Shown: positions 42,852-53,265 of the stretch, piece by piece
How the letters are laid out: each line of letters opens with the position of its first letter
How positions within the stretch are numbered: the first letter of the stretch is position 1
Assembly (NCBI RefSeq): GCF_004331675.1
Contig: NZ_SJSN01000020.1
Span: 1-64,000 of the forward strand
Source: Pedobacter frigidisoli
GTDB taxonomy: Bacteria; Bacteroidota; Bacteroidia; Sphingobacteriales; Sphingobacteriaceae
Length of the DNA stretch: 64,000 nucleotides
Reading direction: 5' to 3'
Notes under the pieces: generated by a model
The model's input: the letters and a program-made list of their open reading frames with translations, nothing else
Told to the model about the DNA's origin: nothing
The model's database searches: none
Made by a program: the position numbers and the translations under genes

Positions 42852-44039
42852 CTAGAGGTACCATTTTTTATATCTTGCCAAAGCTTCCAAATAATAATAA
42901 TCTGCATAAACCAAGGGAACATCAATTTCACTATTTAAAGGATATGCACCTGTACTGTGCATCAATAAAAAGCCACCATTTTCTCCTAGTTTAGCACGAT
43001 AAGTGTCGCTAGCCAACGAATAAATCATCGTTTCTGCAGCAGATTTAAATTCGATCTTCTCTTTGTCGTTTGTATATTGTGCAAGTTCCAACAATGCAGA
43101 AGCCATAATGGCACCAGCAGATGCATCCCGTTTAGCAAAAGGGATACCTTGAGCATCAAAGTCCCAGAAAGGTATTTTATCAGCAGGTAAATTCGGATGA
43201 TTCAAGATAAAATGCGCAATTCCCTTTGCCTGTCTCAAATAACTTGCATCTTTTGTAAAACGGAACATCATAGTATAACCATATAGGGCCCATGCCTGTC
43301 CCCGAGCCCAGGCAGAACAATCGGCGGCTCCCTGCCATGTCGCCTTTCTTTTTACTGCTCCATTCTCAGCATCGTAATCGATCACATGAAAAGAGCTAAA
43401 ATCTGGGCGGAAATGATTTTTCAATGTGGTATTGGAATGGATGATAGCCATTTCCTTAAATTTTTTATCACCTCCGTTATCGGTAGCCCAATTCAGCATT
43501 TCCAGGTTCATCATATTATCAATGATTACCGGGTAGTCCCAATATTTACTTTTGTTCCAGGATTGAATGGCCTTGACATTGGCATGATAACGTGTAGACA
43601 GCGATTCGGCAGAACGTTGAATAATGGCTTTGTATTCTGGTTTGCTTGTCAGGCGGTAAGCGTTCCCAAAACTGCAGTACATCATAAAACCTAAATCATG
43701 GTTTCCTGTGAAAGTTTGGTTTGGCTCAATCACCTTTAAGGCATTTTCTGCCTCCTTTTTAATCGATTCATTTTTAGTCTGCTCAAAAATGTACCACAAA
43801 CTTCCAGCGTAAAATCCGCTGCACCACCACTGAATATCGTAGTTAACGTGTTTTCCGTTTTGATAGGTTTGCGGGGTTTTTCCTGTGGGTATGCCTTTGG
43901 CCAAAAATTTATATTGATCGCCCGCAAAGTTAAATTCGTCCTTGATTAATTGAGCCATTGGCTTTCGCTCAGTATTTTGAGCAAATGAAACTGCACTCAA
44001 AAACACTAAAAATGCGGTTATCAGATTGTTTTTCTTCAT
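42852..44039 (-). CDS. GH88 unsaturated glucuronyl hydrolase
   Basis: A 395-aa protein with signal peptide (MKKNNLITAFLVFLSAVSFA). The alpha/alpha-barrel of GH88 is visible: YDIQWWCSGFYAGSLWYIFE, the catalytic Asp in TGNHDLGFMMYCSF, the second in VIIDNMMNLEMLNWA, and WARGQAWALYGYTMMFRF. The enzyme hydrates and releases the 4,5-unsaturated uronate that a polysaccharide lyase leaves at the non-reducing end. It should act in the periplasm on PL8 products and feed KduI. Located between PL8 and kdu genes, same strand. Confidence 0.93.
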   Translation of the reverse strand: MKKNNLITAFLVFLSAVSFAQNTERKPMAQLIKDEFNFAGDQYKFLAKGIPTGKTPQTYQNGKHVNYDIQWWCSGFYAGSLWYIFEQTKNESIKKEAENALKVIEPNQTFTGNHDLGFMMYCSFGNAYRLTSKPEYKAIIQRSAESLSTRYHANVKAIQSWNKSKYWDYPVIIDNMMNLEMLNWATDNGGDKKFKEMAIIHSNTTLKNHFRPDFSSFHVIDYDAENGAVKRKATWQGAADCSAWARGQAWALYGYTMMFRFTKDASYLRQAKGIAHFILNHPNLPADKIPFWDFDAQGIPFAKRDASAGAIMASALLELAQYTNDKEKIEFKSAAETMIYSLASDTYRAKLGENGGFLLMHSTGAYPLNSEIDVPLVYADYYYLEALARYKKWYL

Positions 44040-44069
44040 TGTGTATCAGTATTATTTTATTTCTAATGA

Positions 44070-46118
44070 TTAATTATTCAGGTTAAAGCTCTTGGTAGAT
44101 CCGGCCATTGATCCAAGGGGAAGCTTACAGATCAAGGTTTTCTCTCGATCGGGCTTTGGTAGCTTGATTTTTACCTTGATGACCGGTATTTCCTGAGTAG
44201 GATCAGCGATATACAAAATGGGGCGCTCCGCATTTAAGTCCTTAATATGAACCAAACAAGGTTGATCAACCTTAATGATGACACCACCACTATTGAACTC
44301 ACCGGCTTTATAAAAAACAATCTGCAAGATATTTAATCCAGCATGTTTGACTGCTTGAATTTCACTAGTGTTTTTTACGATCTTGATCATAGCCCTTTCT
44401 TTTTCAATCAGGTCTTGATCTCCGATTCCCGGCATGACGATGTAGGCATAGCTTGCATCCTGAGGTTTAACGCCATGATCAAACCAAGCCTTAAAGACCT
44501 TTGCAGACACCTCATCCTTATTTTGAAAATGATTGATACGATACCAATTACCCTTTTGAAGCTGATTGCTGGATCGGATATTGCCGCCCGATGGAAAAAA
44601 ATAACCAATACTGTCATGTAGTATCCACGATTTTTGATCCGCAACATTAATTCGACCCCTCAGCCAAGATTGGTTAATGGTGGTGGTGATGTGCTCGGGT
44701 GAGTTACTTTGTATCCCCGCACCTAGGCAAACTACCTCCTTATCCAAAAAGAACCAGGCTTTTTTTGCCTTTACACTATCATAATCTAGATCATAGGCCG
44801 AAACGCCATAAACTCCATCACTTACCCCACCTACAAATTTTGTTGTACCAGAGATTCCCCAATCCTTTTCAATTGTTGCTCCATCATCATTCATATAATC
44901 ACGGCTGGTTGTGCCGGGAATCTTATCCCACTCCCAGATAGGCATGATGTTGGCATATTCTGATCCGCTACGCTGAATGTTGGTAGCTCCATCCGCTAAA
45001 AATTTACCCAAGATATTTTCATTATTTCCCCTTTCCGTCCTAAGAGTCCTTATGGAGGATGATTGAACGCTAAAGGTATATCTAGGACGCACATGCAAGG
45101 TGTAGCTGCTCTTCCAGTATTGTTGATGAAAAGGATTAATTTTATAGCCTGCTGGTTTATTGCCGGATGTCCTCAAGGATGCAGCCTCCCAAAGTTCCGA
45201 ATTTTCTGGATTGAACAATTTAATTTTCTGCACGATGCCAGAGACCCAGGCACCTAATGAGTCCTTACGGCTGATCCCCCGTCCACGCACATTAAAATCA
45301 TAAAAATCGCCTCGAATAGTTTGCAGAAAAGTACGTTTAAGGTAATCCACCAAAATGATTGTTTTGTCCTTTGGCAAGGCGTATTTCGTATCCCTTAGGT
45401 AAAAAGCCGCGTCAATGGAGTTGCTGATAAAAACTCTTCCGTAACTTGCAATAGCTTGTTGTTTGCCATGCTGATAATAACTTCCATCTATCTGAACGCC
45501 CTCTTTACCATCAACCGAAATTGGTTCGTATAAATATTTTGCGGCAGAATCAAGGGTGTTTTTATCTTGGGTTAGACAGGCTCGATACAGGTAATGCAAA
45601 GCTTCATCAGATGTATTGGCCCCATCGCCTACCCTTAATTTTATAATCATCCTGCGGATCAAGCCCTTTTCCAGATCAGCAGGTAAAAGCCTTGGGGCTT
45701 TTCGCATCAAGATCAAGGTCTGACCTATAGCCTGAGGGTAAAAGATATCGTTATACCACCAGTTTTTGTTCTTGGGATCTTGATCGAGCCAATTTTGTAA
45801 TGACCTAACTATTGCATCATATATCTGCGTATCTCCATAATATGCATTGGATGGACGGATGTAAGCACTTGCCATATCCTTTATCCTTCTTAAAGGATCG
45901 TATTGGGCATTGCCATAATCGATATCACTCCAACTTCCATCTGTTTGTAACTTCGCAAGCTCGCTGACAATTTTCTTGGTGAGTACAGCATCATTGATCC
46001 CTATTTGTTGATCGGCTGTAATCCTGCCTTGAATAATGGCAAAGGGCTGATTTTGCGCCATCGCAGAAAAACTGATCAAAAAAGCAAAATAAAGTAAACA
46101 GGTTTTTGGTACTAACAT
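44070..46118 (-). CDS. Polysaccharide lyase family 8 (chondroitin AC lyase-like)
   Basis: About 682 aa from the ATG at 46116-46118, chosen because it begins the signal peptide (MLVPKTCLLYFAFLISFSAM) and avoids overlapping the GH16 gene. The N-terminal alpha-barrel and C-terminal beta-sandwiches of PL8 are evident. Active-site residues align with chondroitinase AC: Asn168 (GANTSDEALH), His217 and Tyr226 (GSYYQHGKQQAIASYGRVF), Arg280 and Arg284 (NVRGRGISR). Later FLADGATN, MPIWEWDKIPGTTSRDYMND and KKAWFFLDKEVVCLGAGIQS are also typical. It cleaves glycosaminoglycan-type chains by beta-elimination. Whether chondroitin or hyaluronan is preferred cannot be read from sequence. It is next to GH88, GH16 and the SusCD pair. 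Confidence 0.92.
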   Translation of the reverse strand: MLVPKTCLLYFAFLISFSAMAQNQPFAIIQGRITADQQIGINDAVLTKKIVSELAKLQTDGSWSDIDYGNAQYDPLRRIKDMASAYIRPSNAYYGDTQIYDAIVRSLQNWLDQDPKNKNWWYNDIFYPQAIGQTLILMRKAPRLLPADLEKGLIRRMIIKLRVGDGANTSDEALHYLYRACLTQDKNTLDSAAKYLYEPISVDGKEGVQIDGSYYQHGKQQAIASYGRVFISNSIDAAFYLRDTKYALPKDKTIILVDYLKRTFLQTIRGDFYDFNVRGRGISRKDSLGAWVSGIVQKIKLFNPENSELWEAASLRTSGNKPAGYKINPFHQQYWKSSYTLHVRPRYTFSVQSSSIRTLRTERGNNENILGKFLADGATNIQRSGSEYANIMPIWEWDKIPGTTSRDYMNDDGATIEKDWGISGTTKFVGGVSDGVYGVSAYDLDYDSVKAKKAWFFLDKEVVCLGAGIQSNSPEHITTTINQSWLRGRINVADQKSWILHDSIGYFFPSGGNIRSSNQLQKGNWYRINHFQNKDEVSAKVFKAWFDHGVKPQDASYAYIVMPGIGDQDLIEKERAMIKIVKNTSEIQAVKHAGLNILQIVFYKAGEFNSGGVIIKVDQPCLVHIKDLNAERPILYIADPTQEIPVIKVKIKLPKPDREKTLICKLPLGSMAGSTKSFNLNN

Positions 46119-46131
46119 GATATTTACTGAT

Positions 46132-46914
46132 CTATTTATAAATCCTGACATAATCAACAAGGAAAGTTATTGGTAAAATATCTGGATCCAATCTGCCGCC
46201 TAAGGTTCCAACCCTTCCCAGGGCCAAATTAAGTAGGAGGTAAAATTTGCTACTAAAGATTTTTTGTGCATTTTTATCTGCATCAGCGATATTAAATTCA
46301 AAATACTTGATATTATCGTAGCTCATGGTCATCTTTTTTTTATCCCATTCGAAAGTGTAATTATGAAAGTCGTCATACGGCTTACCAACAAATGGGTGTT
46401 GGCCGCTCATCTCATATTTGCCCACACCATTCTTGAAGTGTACAGTCCCGTAAGCCGAAGTAGAATCACGACCGATGTATTCGAGGATATCGATCTCACC
46501 ACAACTAGGCCATTTGACAAGTTCTCTGTTTACACCCAGCATCCAAATGGCAGGCCAACTTCCAATGCCTTTTGGAACTTTCGCCCGCACTTCTATCCTA
46601 CCATATCTTAAGTGCATTTTACCTAATGTAATCAAACTCGCAGAGGTATATTCTGCACCCCTGTAATCTTCTTTTTTTGCTTCAATCACCAAGTTTCCAT
46701 TTTCTACACGAGCATTTTCCTGTCTTTTTTTGGTGTAGTATTGTGGTTCCTTATTGCGTACAATACCGTTTTCGTAATCCCATTTGGTAGAATCCGGTGG
46801 ACCAGAATAATTAAATTCATCTGCCCAGATAAGTTTACCGGAAGATCCGTCGTTTTGTGCAAAAGTTAATTCGAACGAGCAAAGAAATAATAATAGGGAG
46901 ATGATATTTTTCAT
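46132..46914 (-). CDS. GH16 family glycoside hydrolase
   Basis: A 260-aa protein with signal peptide (MKNIISLLLFLCSFELTFAQ). The catalytic motif is GEIDILEYIG (Glu140 nucleophile, Asp142, Glu145 acid/base) after GSWPAIWMLG. The other jelly-roll motifs WADEFNYSGPPDSTKWDYEN and FHNYTFEWDKKKMTMSYDNI are in order. GH16 enzymes attack beta-1,3/1,4-glucans, galactans and keratan-type chains. Its presence in a PL8/GH88 locus implies a polysaccharide containing another beta-linkage, or that the locus targets a mixed matrix. It precedes the PL8 gene by 13 bp. Confidence 0.92.
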   Translation of the reverse strand: MKNIISLLLFLCSFELTFAQNDGSSGKLIWADEFNYSGPPDSTKWDYENGIVRNKEPQYYTKKRQENARVENGNLVIEAKKEDYRGAEYTSASLITLGKMHLRYGRIEVRAKVPKGIGSWPAIWMLGVNRELVKWPSCGEIDILEYIGRDSTSAYGTVHFKNGVGKYEMSGQHPFVGKPYDDFHNYTFEWDKKKMTMSYDNIKYFEFNIADADKNAQKIFSSKFYLLLNLALGRVGTLGGRLDPDILPITFLVDYVRIYK

Positions 46915-46994
46915 TTACCGGAAATAAAGATTTAAAAAACCTGGCTAACAATTTAAGTAATTAAGCACACGATGTGCAGGGGCTTATAATTTTA

Positions 46995-47918
46995 TTAGGG
47001 AATGATTTTAACGCTAAATTCTTTCAATGCCATTTGGCTATCATCTGCAGTGATGTTATAGCTTACGAAAGTTATTTTATACTTACCAATTGCCGTGTAC
47101 TTATAATTGTATGAACTAGGTGCTGATGCAGTAATGTTCTTTACGGTAGCGGTTGGAATATCTGGCGCAATCCGGCCTACAAAAAGTGGTTTACTTATAA
47201 TCCAGCTGGTGTTTGACGGTGCCGTAGCTGCACCGCCAACAATGGTTAAGGCTGTGGTTGTGGCTACCCATCTAGAACTTGCTGGCGACCAAACATTTCC
47301 ATAACGAGTCCAAAAAGCATTATCTGCAGCCAAAGAGCTCAAGGTAAAAGTGTAATCGCTCAAAACATTGTTTACAAGGTAATTGGTAATGGTCCATGTT
47401 CTTTGTGTTGAACCGGTAAGACCAGTATATTTGAAAGCAATAAAAAGACTATCGCTAGCTCCAGTAACTAAATCGGATAAATTAACCGGTCCCGTATTTA
47501 CTGCAGTTGCGCTTGTTGCAATCGGTGTGCGAGGGGTAATATTGACCCAGGCGGCATTTACTACAGATGCCGAATCTTTCAATGGCAACTTATTGGTAGC
47601 CAAAACCTGTAATGTATTATTCTGCGTACCAAATTGAGCCGTACTTGTGAATGATAGTCTTGGCGTTCCAAAAGCCAAAGAACGAGATCTGAACTCGTAC
47701 TTATTTCCAGGCAGGCCAGCCCAGAAAACAACATTATCCGAATAACCACCTAATGTAAATTTGCAGGTATCTCCCAGTTTGAAAACAAGCGTGTCACCAA
47801 TAACGGATCGAGCGTTTGTGAGCGAAATTTCTACTGTAGGCTGATCAGTAGTGAGGTCTTTCTTACAGGCCAGGAGGAAAGTAATGGCGATCAATAGGGT
47901 ATATATTGAATATTTCAT
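46995..47918 (-). CDS. DUF5017-type surface lipoprotein
   Basis: About 307 aa from the ATG at 47916-47918; a longer frame would overlap the SusD gene. The lipobox is FLLACKKD. The N-terminal beta-sandwich (VEISLTNARSVIGDTLVFKL; NVVFWAGLPGNKYEFRSRSL) matches the DUF5017 surface-glycan-binding family, and later SADNAFWTRYG, AWVNI and PSNTSWIISKPLFVGR segments fit. It is 22 bp after the SusD stop and is probably the surface glycan-binding accessory of the uronate polysaccharide system. Confidence 0.85.
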   Translation of the reverse strand: MKYSIYTLLIAITFLLACKKDLTTDQPTVEISLTNARSVIGDTLVFKLGDTCKFTLGGYSDNVVFWAGLPGNKYEFRSRSLAFGTPRLSFTSTAQFGTQNNTLQVLATNKLPLKDSASVVNAAWVNITPRTPIATSATAVNTGPVNLSDLVTGASDSLFIAFKYTGLTGSTQRTWTITNYLVNNVLSDYTFTLSSLAADNAFWTRYGNVWSPASSRWVATTTALTIVGGAATAPSNTSWIISKPLFVGRIAPDIPTATVKNITASAPSSYNYKYTAIGKYKITFVSYNITADDSQMALKEFSVKIIP

Positions 47919-47940
47919 CTCTTTTGTCTTTATAGGTGAA

Positions 47941-49845
47941 TTAATAACCTGCATTTTGTTTCAATGCCTTATTGAGGTTCATTTCATAGGTTGGTTTTGG
48001 CATTAGGCTATATCTGGGTGTTACGGTAATCAAACCCTGATAGCCGTTGATGTTTCCATTTCCCGCTGTTACACCATTTGCCACAGCATAGTTACCAAAG
48101 GCCTGTAAATCACCCGCAAAATTTCCCCACCTCACCAAGTCATATTTCCTTGATGCCTCAAAGCACATTTCACGCATGCGCTCATCACGAATGGCCGATT
48201 GGAAATCTCCCTTATTTAAGCCAGGAGTTAACAGGTATTCTGTCCCTGTCGTTATAGTTGCTGCCGCGGTTGCAGTAACCCCTGTTGTAGGGGCAGCGAT
48301 TGTAACTGTTGGTGACGAGGTAAAATACGGGCCGGCAGCGGTAAGGTTACCGCGACTGCTCAATTTTACTCCAGTAACCACTCCAGCGGTAGAAACCACC
48401 GCAGTTGCCGTAGCACCAGAACCACCTCCACCACTAATGGTTACAACCGGTGGATTAGCAGCTGTATAGCCAGAACCACCATTAACAACAGTGATATTTT
48501 TAACGATATTGCCATAAATAGTGCCGTAACCTCTTCGTCGAACCTGATTGACAGCATCATAGGCTGCTGCTGTTGGACCATTTACCTGATTTTCAGCTTC
48601 TGCCTTGATCAGCAGAACATCAGCATACCTAATTACTGGCCAATTGGCGTTATATGTTCCCGAATTTCTCATTTCAGCTGGTGCATACTCCCTACGGAAT
48701 TTGCCGGTATTCATTTGCCATGGAGCCGATCGATCCGTTTTTACACGTGTTCCTGTAGTCGCATTGGTTGTCCAGATGAAATCAGGACAGTTCCAATCCC
48801 TTCTCGTGTCTAATGAGGCCTTGTTAAGCAGCGTGCTGGTGGGCTCTACCTCGTAACTATCAAACAGCTTTTTGGTAATCCTTACCCACCCTGCCGCAGC
48901 GTAAGAATTTGGCTCAAATGTTCCATTAACGATCAGAATTGCAGAAATAATTCCGTTGAAATTTCCAATATCATTTCCTGTTTTGTTGGTAACACCGGCC
49001 GCTGCACCTGCAGACCCCCATTCTAGAATATCTTCTTTTACATCGTATTTATCTTGAAAAAGATTAATAAATACCTGTTTATAATCTGGGTTTAAAGCAT
49101 GCTGACCAGATGAGATTACCTTATCAGCATAGGTGATGGCATCGGCATATTTGCTGGCATCATTAACCGGATGGCCAGCCCAGTACAAATAAACCCTAGC
49201 TAACATTGCTTGCACCGCGGTTATAGTTACCTGATCATTGTAGCCCAGACTCGTAACTGTCCGTCCCTGCAGTAAGTTTTCTGCTTCCTTTAAATCTGCG
49301 ACTATTTGAGTATAAATGGCTGGTTGTGATGATGCGGGAATATTAACCTCTGCAATACCGGGTTGATGCAGCACTAATGGCACTTCACCAAATTGGATAG
49401 TGAGGAGAAAATAGTTATAAGCCCTTAAAAAAAGTGCTTGGCCTTTGATAAAACCACGTTGTTTCTCATCCATGCTCGGCTTATTGATATTATCGATTAA
49501 TACATTCGCGTTGTTTATGGCAATGTATGGATACTGCCAACAATCCTGAACATAGGAATGTCCAGCATCATAGGTATAATAAAGTCCACGGGTCTCATTA
49601 CTTGTTGCCCGATCTGGCAACATTTCATCAGTAGTACTTACAAAGTTGAAATGGTTAACCTGCCCATACATCCGTTCTCCCATCATGGTGCTGTAAACGC
49701 CGTTAAGCGCTATCTGGAGTTGGTCTTGTGTATTATAGAAATTAACAGGGGAATAAAAATCCGTAGGCTCTGTATCCAAAAATTTCTTGCATGATGATGA
49801 TAATCCCATCACAAATAAAAAAGCCAGAATATATTTATTTTTCAT
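47941..49845 (-). CDS. SusD/RagB lipoprotein with an inserted repeat domain
   Basis: A 634-aa protein. A lipobox (GLSSSCKKFLDTEPTDFYSP) and SusD helices (FIKGQALFLRAYNYFLLTIQ; AMLARVYLYWAGHP) are followed by the RagB core (IRYADVLLIKAEAENQV, VRRRGYGTIYG). Between about residues 450 and 535 it then carries an insertion not typical of SusD: VNGGSGYTAANPPVVTISGG with GATATAVV, then a second similar unit (SSPTVTIAAPTTGVTATAAA). The normal C-terminus returns with AIRDERMREMCFEASRKYDL. It binds the polysaccharide on the surface and pairs with the SusC encoded 21 bp upstream. Confidence 0.92.
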   Translation of the reverse strand: MKNKYILAFLFVMGLSSSCKKFLDTEPTDFYSPVNFYNTQDQLQIALNGVYSTMMGERMYGQVNHFNFVSTTDEMLPDRATSNETRGLYYTYDAGHSYVQDCWQYPYIAINNANVLIDNINKPSMDEKQRGFIKGQALFLRAYNYFLLTIQFGEVPLVLHQPGIAEVNIPASSQPAIYTQIVADLKEAENLLQGRTVTSLGYNDQVTITAVQAMLARVYLYWAGHPVNDASKYADAITYADKVISSGQHALNPDYKQVFINLFQDKYDVKEDILEWGSAGAAAGVTNKTGNDIGNFNGIISAILIVNGTFEPNSYAAAGWVRITKKLFDSYEVEPTSTLLNKASLDTRRDWNCPDFIWTTNATTGTRVKTDRSAPWQMNTGKFRREYAPAEMRNSGTYNANWPVIRYADVLLIKAEAENQVNGPTAAAYDAVNQVRRRGYGTIYGNIVKNITVVNGGSGYTAANPPVVTISGGGGSGATATAVVSTAGVVTGVKLSSRGNLTAAGPYFTSSPTVTIAAPTTGVTATAAATITTGTEYLLTPGLNKGDFQSAIRDERMREMCFEASRKYDLVRWGNFAGDLQAFGNYAVANGVTAGNGNINGYQGLITVTPRYSLMPKPTYEMNLNKALKQNAGY

Positions 49846-49866
49846 TGTCTTATTTTTTAGTGGTGA

Positions 49867-52800
49867 TTAAAATGTAGCGTTTAAGCCGAAAGTTACGGTG
49901 AATGATTGTGGATAGGTACCGTAATCGAAACCTGGCGTTAAATTACCTGGTCTTGCTGAAGCCTCAGGATCCAAACCTGAATAATTGGTAAGTGTGAAAA
50001 GGTTTTGTGCAGATGCATTTAAGCGCAAACGTGACATACCGATACTCTTCAGGATCTCGCTGCTAAAATTATATCCCAATTGAACTGTCTTTAACCTTAG
50101 GTATGAACCATCCTCCACTACCCTTGAAGAATAGTTCGGATTTACGAAGCGACCTGCTTTATAAAGTTCATTACTTGGATTGGTTGGTGTCCATCGATTC
50201 TCATAGGAAGCGTACTGATTTAATGTAAAGTTTCTCACGATTCCTCCCTCGAAAACATAACGATTTGCATTGATGATGTTATTGCCATAACTCCATTGGA
50301 GGAACACACCCAAATCCCAGTTTTTGTAACTAAAATTGTTGCTGAAACCACCTGTATGAATAGGTAAGCCTCTACCAATAATTGTGTAATCATTTGCATT
50401 GATAGTTAAATCTCCATTTAAATCCTTGTATTTGATATCTCCAGGCTGTACTGCAGCACCATTATTTGGAATATTCGGCTTCAAAGAAAAGGTTCCATTG
50501 GGCATTTTATCGAAATCGCTGTACTGATAAATACCATCGAAAATCAAACCGTACATCTCTCCAACAGAACGGCCTTTTACAGAAATGTATGGAGATAATC
50601 CCCTAAAACTCGTATCAAAGAAAGTACCCGATCCTGAAAGCAGGGAATTTTGTCCCTCGGTTAATTCAAGGATCTTATTCTTATTGAAACTGATGTTGAA
50701 ATTACTTGTCCAACGGAAATCCTTGGTAAGAATATTTGTGCTGTTCAAGGTGATCTCTAAACCCCTGTTTTCTAAACTCCCGATATTTTTAAAGCCCGTT
50801 CCACTTTGTATTCCGTTTGCAAAAGGCAAATTGGCATTCAATAAAAGATCATTGGTTGTACGCTTATAGATATCTACTGTTAAGCCAAACCGGTTTTTAA
50901 GAAAGCTCATATCTAAACCAATATTGGTCTGTGTGTTCGTTTCCCATTTTAGATCGTAGTTTCCAGCAGCAGTTACAACAGAACCAATAGCCACTGGCTT
51001 TCCATTAAAAGAATACCAATATTGGGTGTTCGCCAAGTTTAACTGTGGCAGGTACGCAAAGTCACTTACCCGGTTGTTTCCGGATTCACCATAACCAATG
51101 CGAAGTTTTGCATCAGATAACCATTTTAAATCCTTAAGGAAATCCTCTTGACTAAACCTCCAGCCAATACTAGCAGATGGAAAATAACCCCAACGATTTG
51201 CTGGTGAGAACTTCGATGACCCATCAGCTCTAAAGCTTGCTGTAACCAGATATTTTCCCTTAAAATCATAATTAACCCTACCCAAAAATGACATTAGTGT
51301 CCATCGAGAACTGTTAACAGAAATTACGGTGTTTGCTGCAGGAACGAGATCCAATGCATCCAAGCCTAAACTTTCATTGGTAACCTGAGTCGCATAGATT
51401 GAGCGGTATGAATTTTTATTACGCTGAGCGGAATACCCCCCCAGGACGGTAAGGTTATGGTTCTTGTTGAAAGTATTTTTATAGGTAATGGTATTATCGC
51501 TCAACCAATTAAAAACAGGAGCGCTCGCTATGGTACCATTCGGGCCAGAAGAATTCCACTTGCTACCTGATTGTGTTTGAGAGTTGTTAAAGATATTAGT
51601 GTCGTAAGCATTGTTGTTGATTCCGCCAGCAACCCTTAATTTTAGTTTCGATGTAATGGCGTATTCAGCATATCCATTTGCAGCAAGATTGGTGCTTTTA
51701 TACGTTGTTTTTTGGTTGGCTAAACTAATCAACGGATTTACGCGGTAATCTTGTGCAGAGTTTCCCTCATTCGCTGGATCATATAAACCACCTAAAAGAT
51801 CGGAATTGGCATCTCTGCCAGAAAGTCCATTTGTTGGGCGGTATCCCCAAACAGAATAAAGCAATATAGATGACGCATAGAAGTTGGTAGCAGAAATTGG
51901 CGTTCCAAAGCTTTCACTATATGCGTAATTTACATTAATACCTGCCCTAAGTTTATCAGTAACTTTTTGATCTAAAACAAATCGACCTTGATAACGCTTA
52001 AAACCTCCGTAAACAATGATCCCCTTTTGGTCGTTGAAGTTTCCAGAAATAGAATAAGTTGTTCTGTCGTTTCCGCCACGTAAGGCAATATCGTGGTTTT
52101 GGTTCTGCCCTGTCTGATAGACATAATCTTGCATGTCCAATCCTTGAACATTTCGGTAATCATCGAGTGTAACCCCATTTTTCAGATAGGTTGAATCGGC
52201 AACAGCCTGATCAAGATCACGCAAGTATTTTACATATTCATAAGGTCCCATCACTGGAATTTTGTCGGGCGCTTTTTGCAGCCCGTAATATGCGTTATAG
52301 GTTAATTGTGGCTTACCGGGTTTTCCTTTTTTAGTGGTGATTAAAACCACACCGTTAGATCCGCGAGCGCCGTAAATAGCTGTTGCAGATGCATCCTTTA
52401 AGATATCTATGCTCTCGATATCTGATGGATTAATGGAGTTTGCATTTGCATTCTCTGATGGAAAACCATCAATAACATAAAGTGGTGAGTTATCTTGAGA
52501 AATGGATCCCGCACCGCGGATAACAATATTGGCAGTAGCACCAGGTTGGCCATCATTGGTAGAGACCTGAACACCTGCAACCCGACCAGCTAAAGCCTGA
52601 TCAAAAGATTTTACCGGAGCCTGTTCCAAATCCTTCATGTTCACAGATCCAATCGCTCCAGTTAAGTCTGCCCTTTTGGTAGTGCCATAACCCACAACCA
52701 CGACATCACTTAAGCCTGTAATCGAAGATTTTAAGGAAACATTAATAGCATTCCTCGTGCCAACCATTATGGTTTGAGAAGCGTAACCAACATAGTTAAA

Positions 52801-53064
52801 TACAAGTTGATCGGTAGCCAATGCCTGTATCTGAAACTTTCCATTTTGATCAGTTTGAGTGGTTGTCTTTGTACCCTTAACCGAGATGGATACGCCTGGA
52901 ACAGTCTGATTAGCTTCATCGGTTACAACGCCAACAATAAGTTTGCTCTGGGCAAATACATTTGTCTGGCATATAAGCAATACGATAAAGACCGATAAGA
53001 TTTTTCGGAACCTGCACATCTTACCCAGCACGATTGCATTACCCCGATTGTAGAGTTTACTCAT
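49867..53064 (-). CDS. SusC/RagA-family TonB-dependent transporter
   Basis: A 1065-aa protein. After the signal peptide (ILSVFIVLLICQTNVFAQ) come the carboxypeptidase-like sandwich (VVTDEANQTVPGVSISVKGT), the plug (DVVVVGYGTTKRADLTGAIG; VIRGAGSISQDNSPLYVIDG; the SusC signature DILKDASATAIYGARGSNGV) and the beta-barrel. It lacks the STN domain, so it is not controlled through FecR. It is first in the uronate polysaccharide operon and should import oligosaccharides produced at the surface with its SusD partner. The divergent HTCS gene starts 201 bp away. Confidence 0.95.
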   Translation of the reverse strand: MSKLYNRGNAIVLGKMCRFRKILSVFIVLLICQTNVFAQSKLIVGVVTDEANQTVPGVSISVKGTKTTTQTDQNGKFQIQALATDQLVFNYVGYASQTIMVGTRNAINVSLKSSITGLSDVVVVGYGTTKRADLTGAIGSVNMKDLEQAPVKSFDQALAGRVAGVQVSTNDGQPGATANIVIRGAGSISQDNSPLYVIDGFPSENANANSINPSDIESIDILKDASATAIYGARGSNGVVLITTKKGKPGKPQLTYNAYYGLQKAPDKIPVMGPYEYVKYLRDLDQAVADSTYLKNGVTLDDYRNVQGLDMQDYVYQTGQNQNHDIALRGGNDRTTYSISGNFNDQKGIIVYGGFKRYQGRFVLDQKVTDKLRAGINVNYAYSESFGTPISATNFYASSILLYSVWGYRPTNGLSGRDANSDLLGGLYDPANEGNSAQDYRVNPLISLANQKTTYKSTNLAANGYAEYAITSKLKLRVAGGINNNAYDTNIFNNSQTQSGSKWNSSGPNGTIASAPVFNWLSDNTITYKNTFNKNHNLTVLGGYSAQRNKNSYRSIYATQVTNESLGLDALDLVPAANTVISVNSSRWTLMSFLGRVNYDFKGKYLVTASFRADGSSKFSPANRWGYFPSASIGWRFSQEDFLKDLKWLSDAKLRIGYGESGNNRVSDFAYLPQLNLANTQYWYSFNGKPVAIGSVVTAAGNYDLKWETNTQTNIGLDMSFLKNRFGLTVDIYKRTTNDLLLNANLPFANGIQSGTGFKNIGSLENRGLEITLNSTNILTKDFRWTSNFNISFNKNKILELTEGQNSLLSGSGTFFDTSFRGLSPYISVKGRSVGEMYGLIFDGIYQYSDFDKMPNGTFSLKPNIPNNGAAVQPGDIKYKDLNGDLTINANDYTIIGRGLPIHTGGFSNNFSYKNWDLGVFLQWSYGNNIINANRYVFEGGIVRNFTLNQYASYENRWTPTNPSNELYKAGRFVNPNYSSRVVEDGSYLRLKTVQLGYNFSSEILKSIGMSRLRLNASAQNLFTLTNYSGLDPEASARPGNLTPGFDYGTYPQSFTVTFGLNATF

Positions 53065-53265
53065 AATGATTTGTTTAGATTGGTTGTCTGCTAAGCCATT
53101 TGAAATTCGCTATAATTTCGAATCGCTGGAACAAACTTAAACTTAAAGACTTTTTCGGGGGGGATAATTTTCTAAATAATTAGGGGTAATTTTCCGAAAA
53201 TTTGGGAGGAATGCTTTTAAACCATACTTTTAACCGCTTGCAGACCAATTAACCAATTATTCCCT

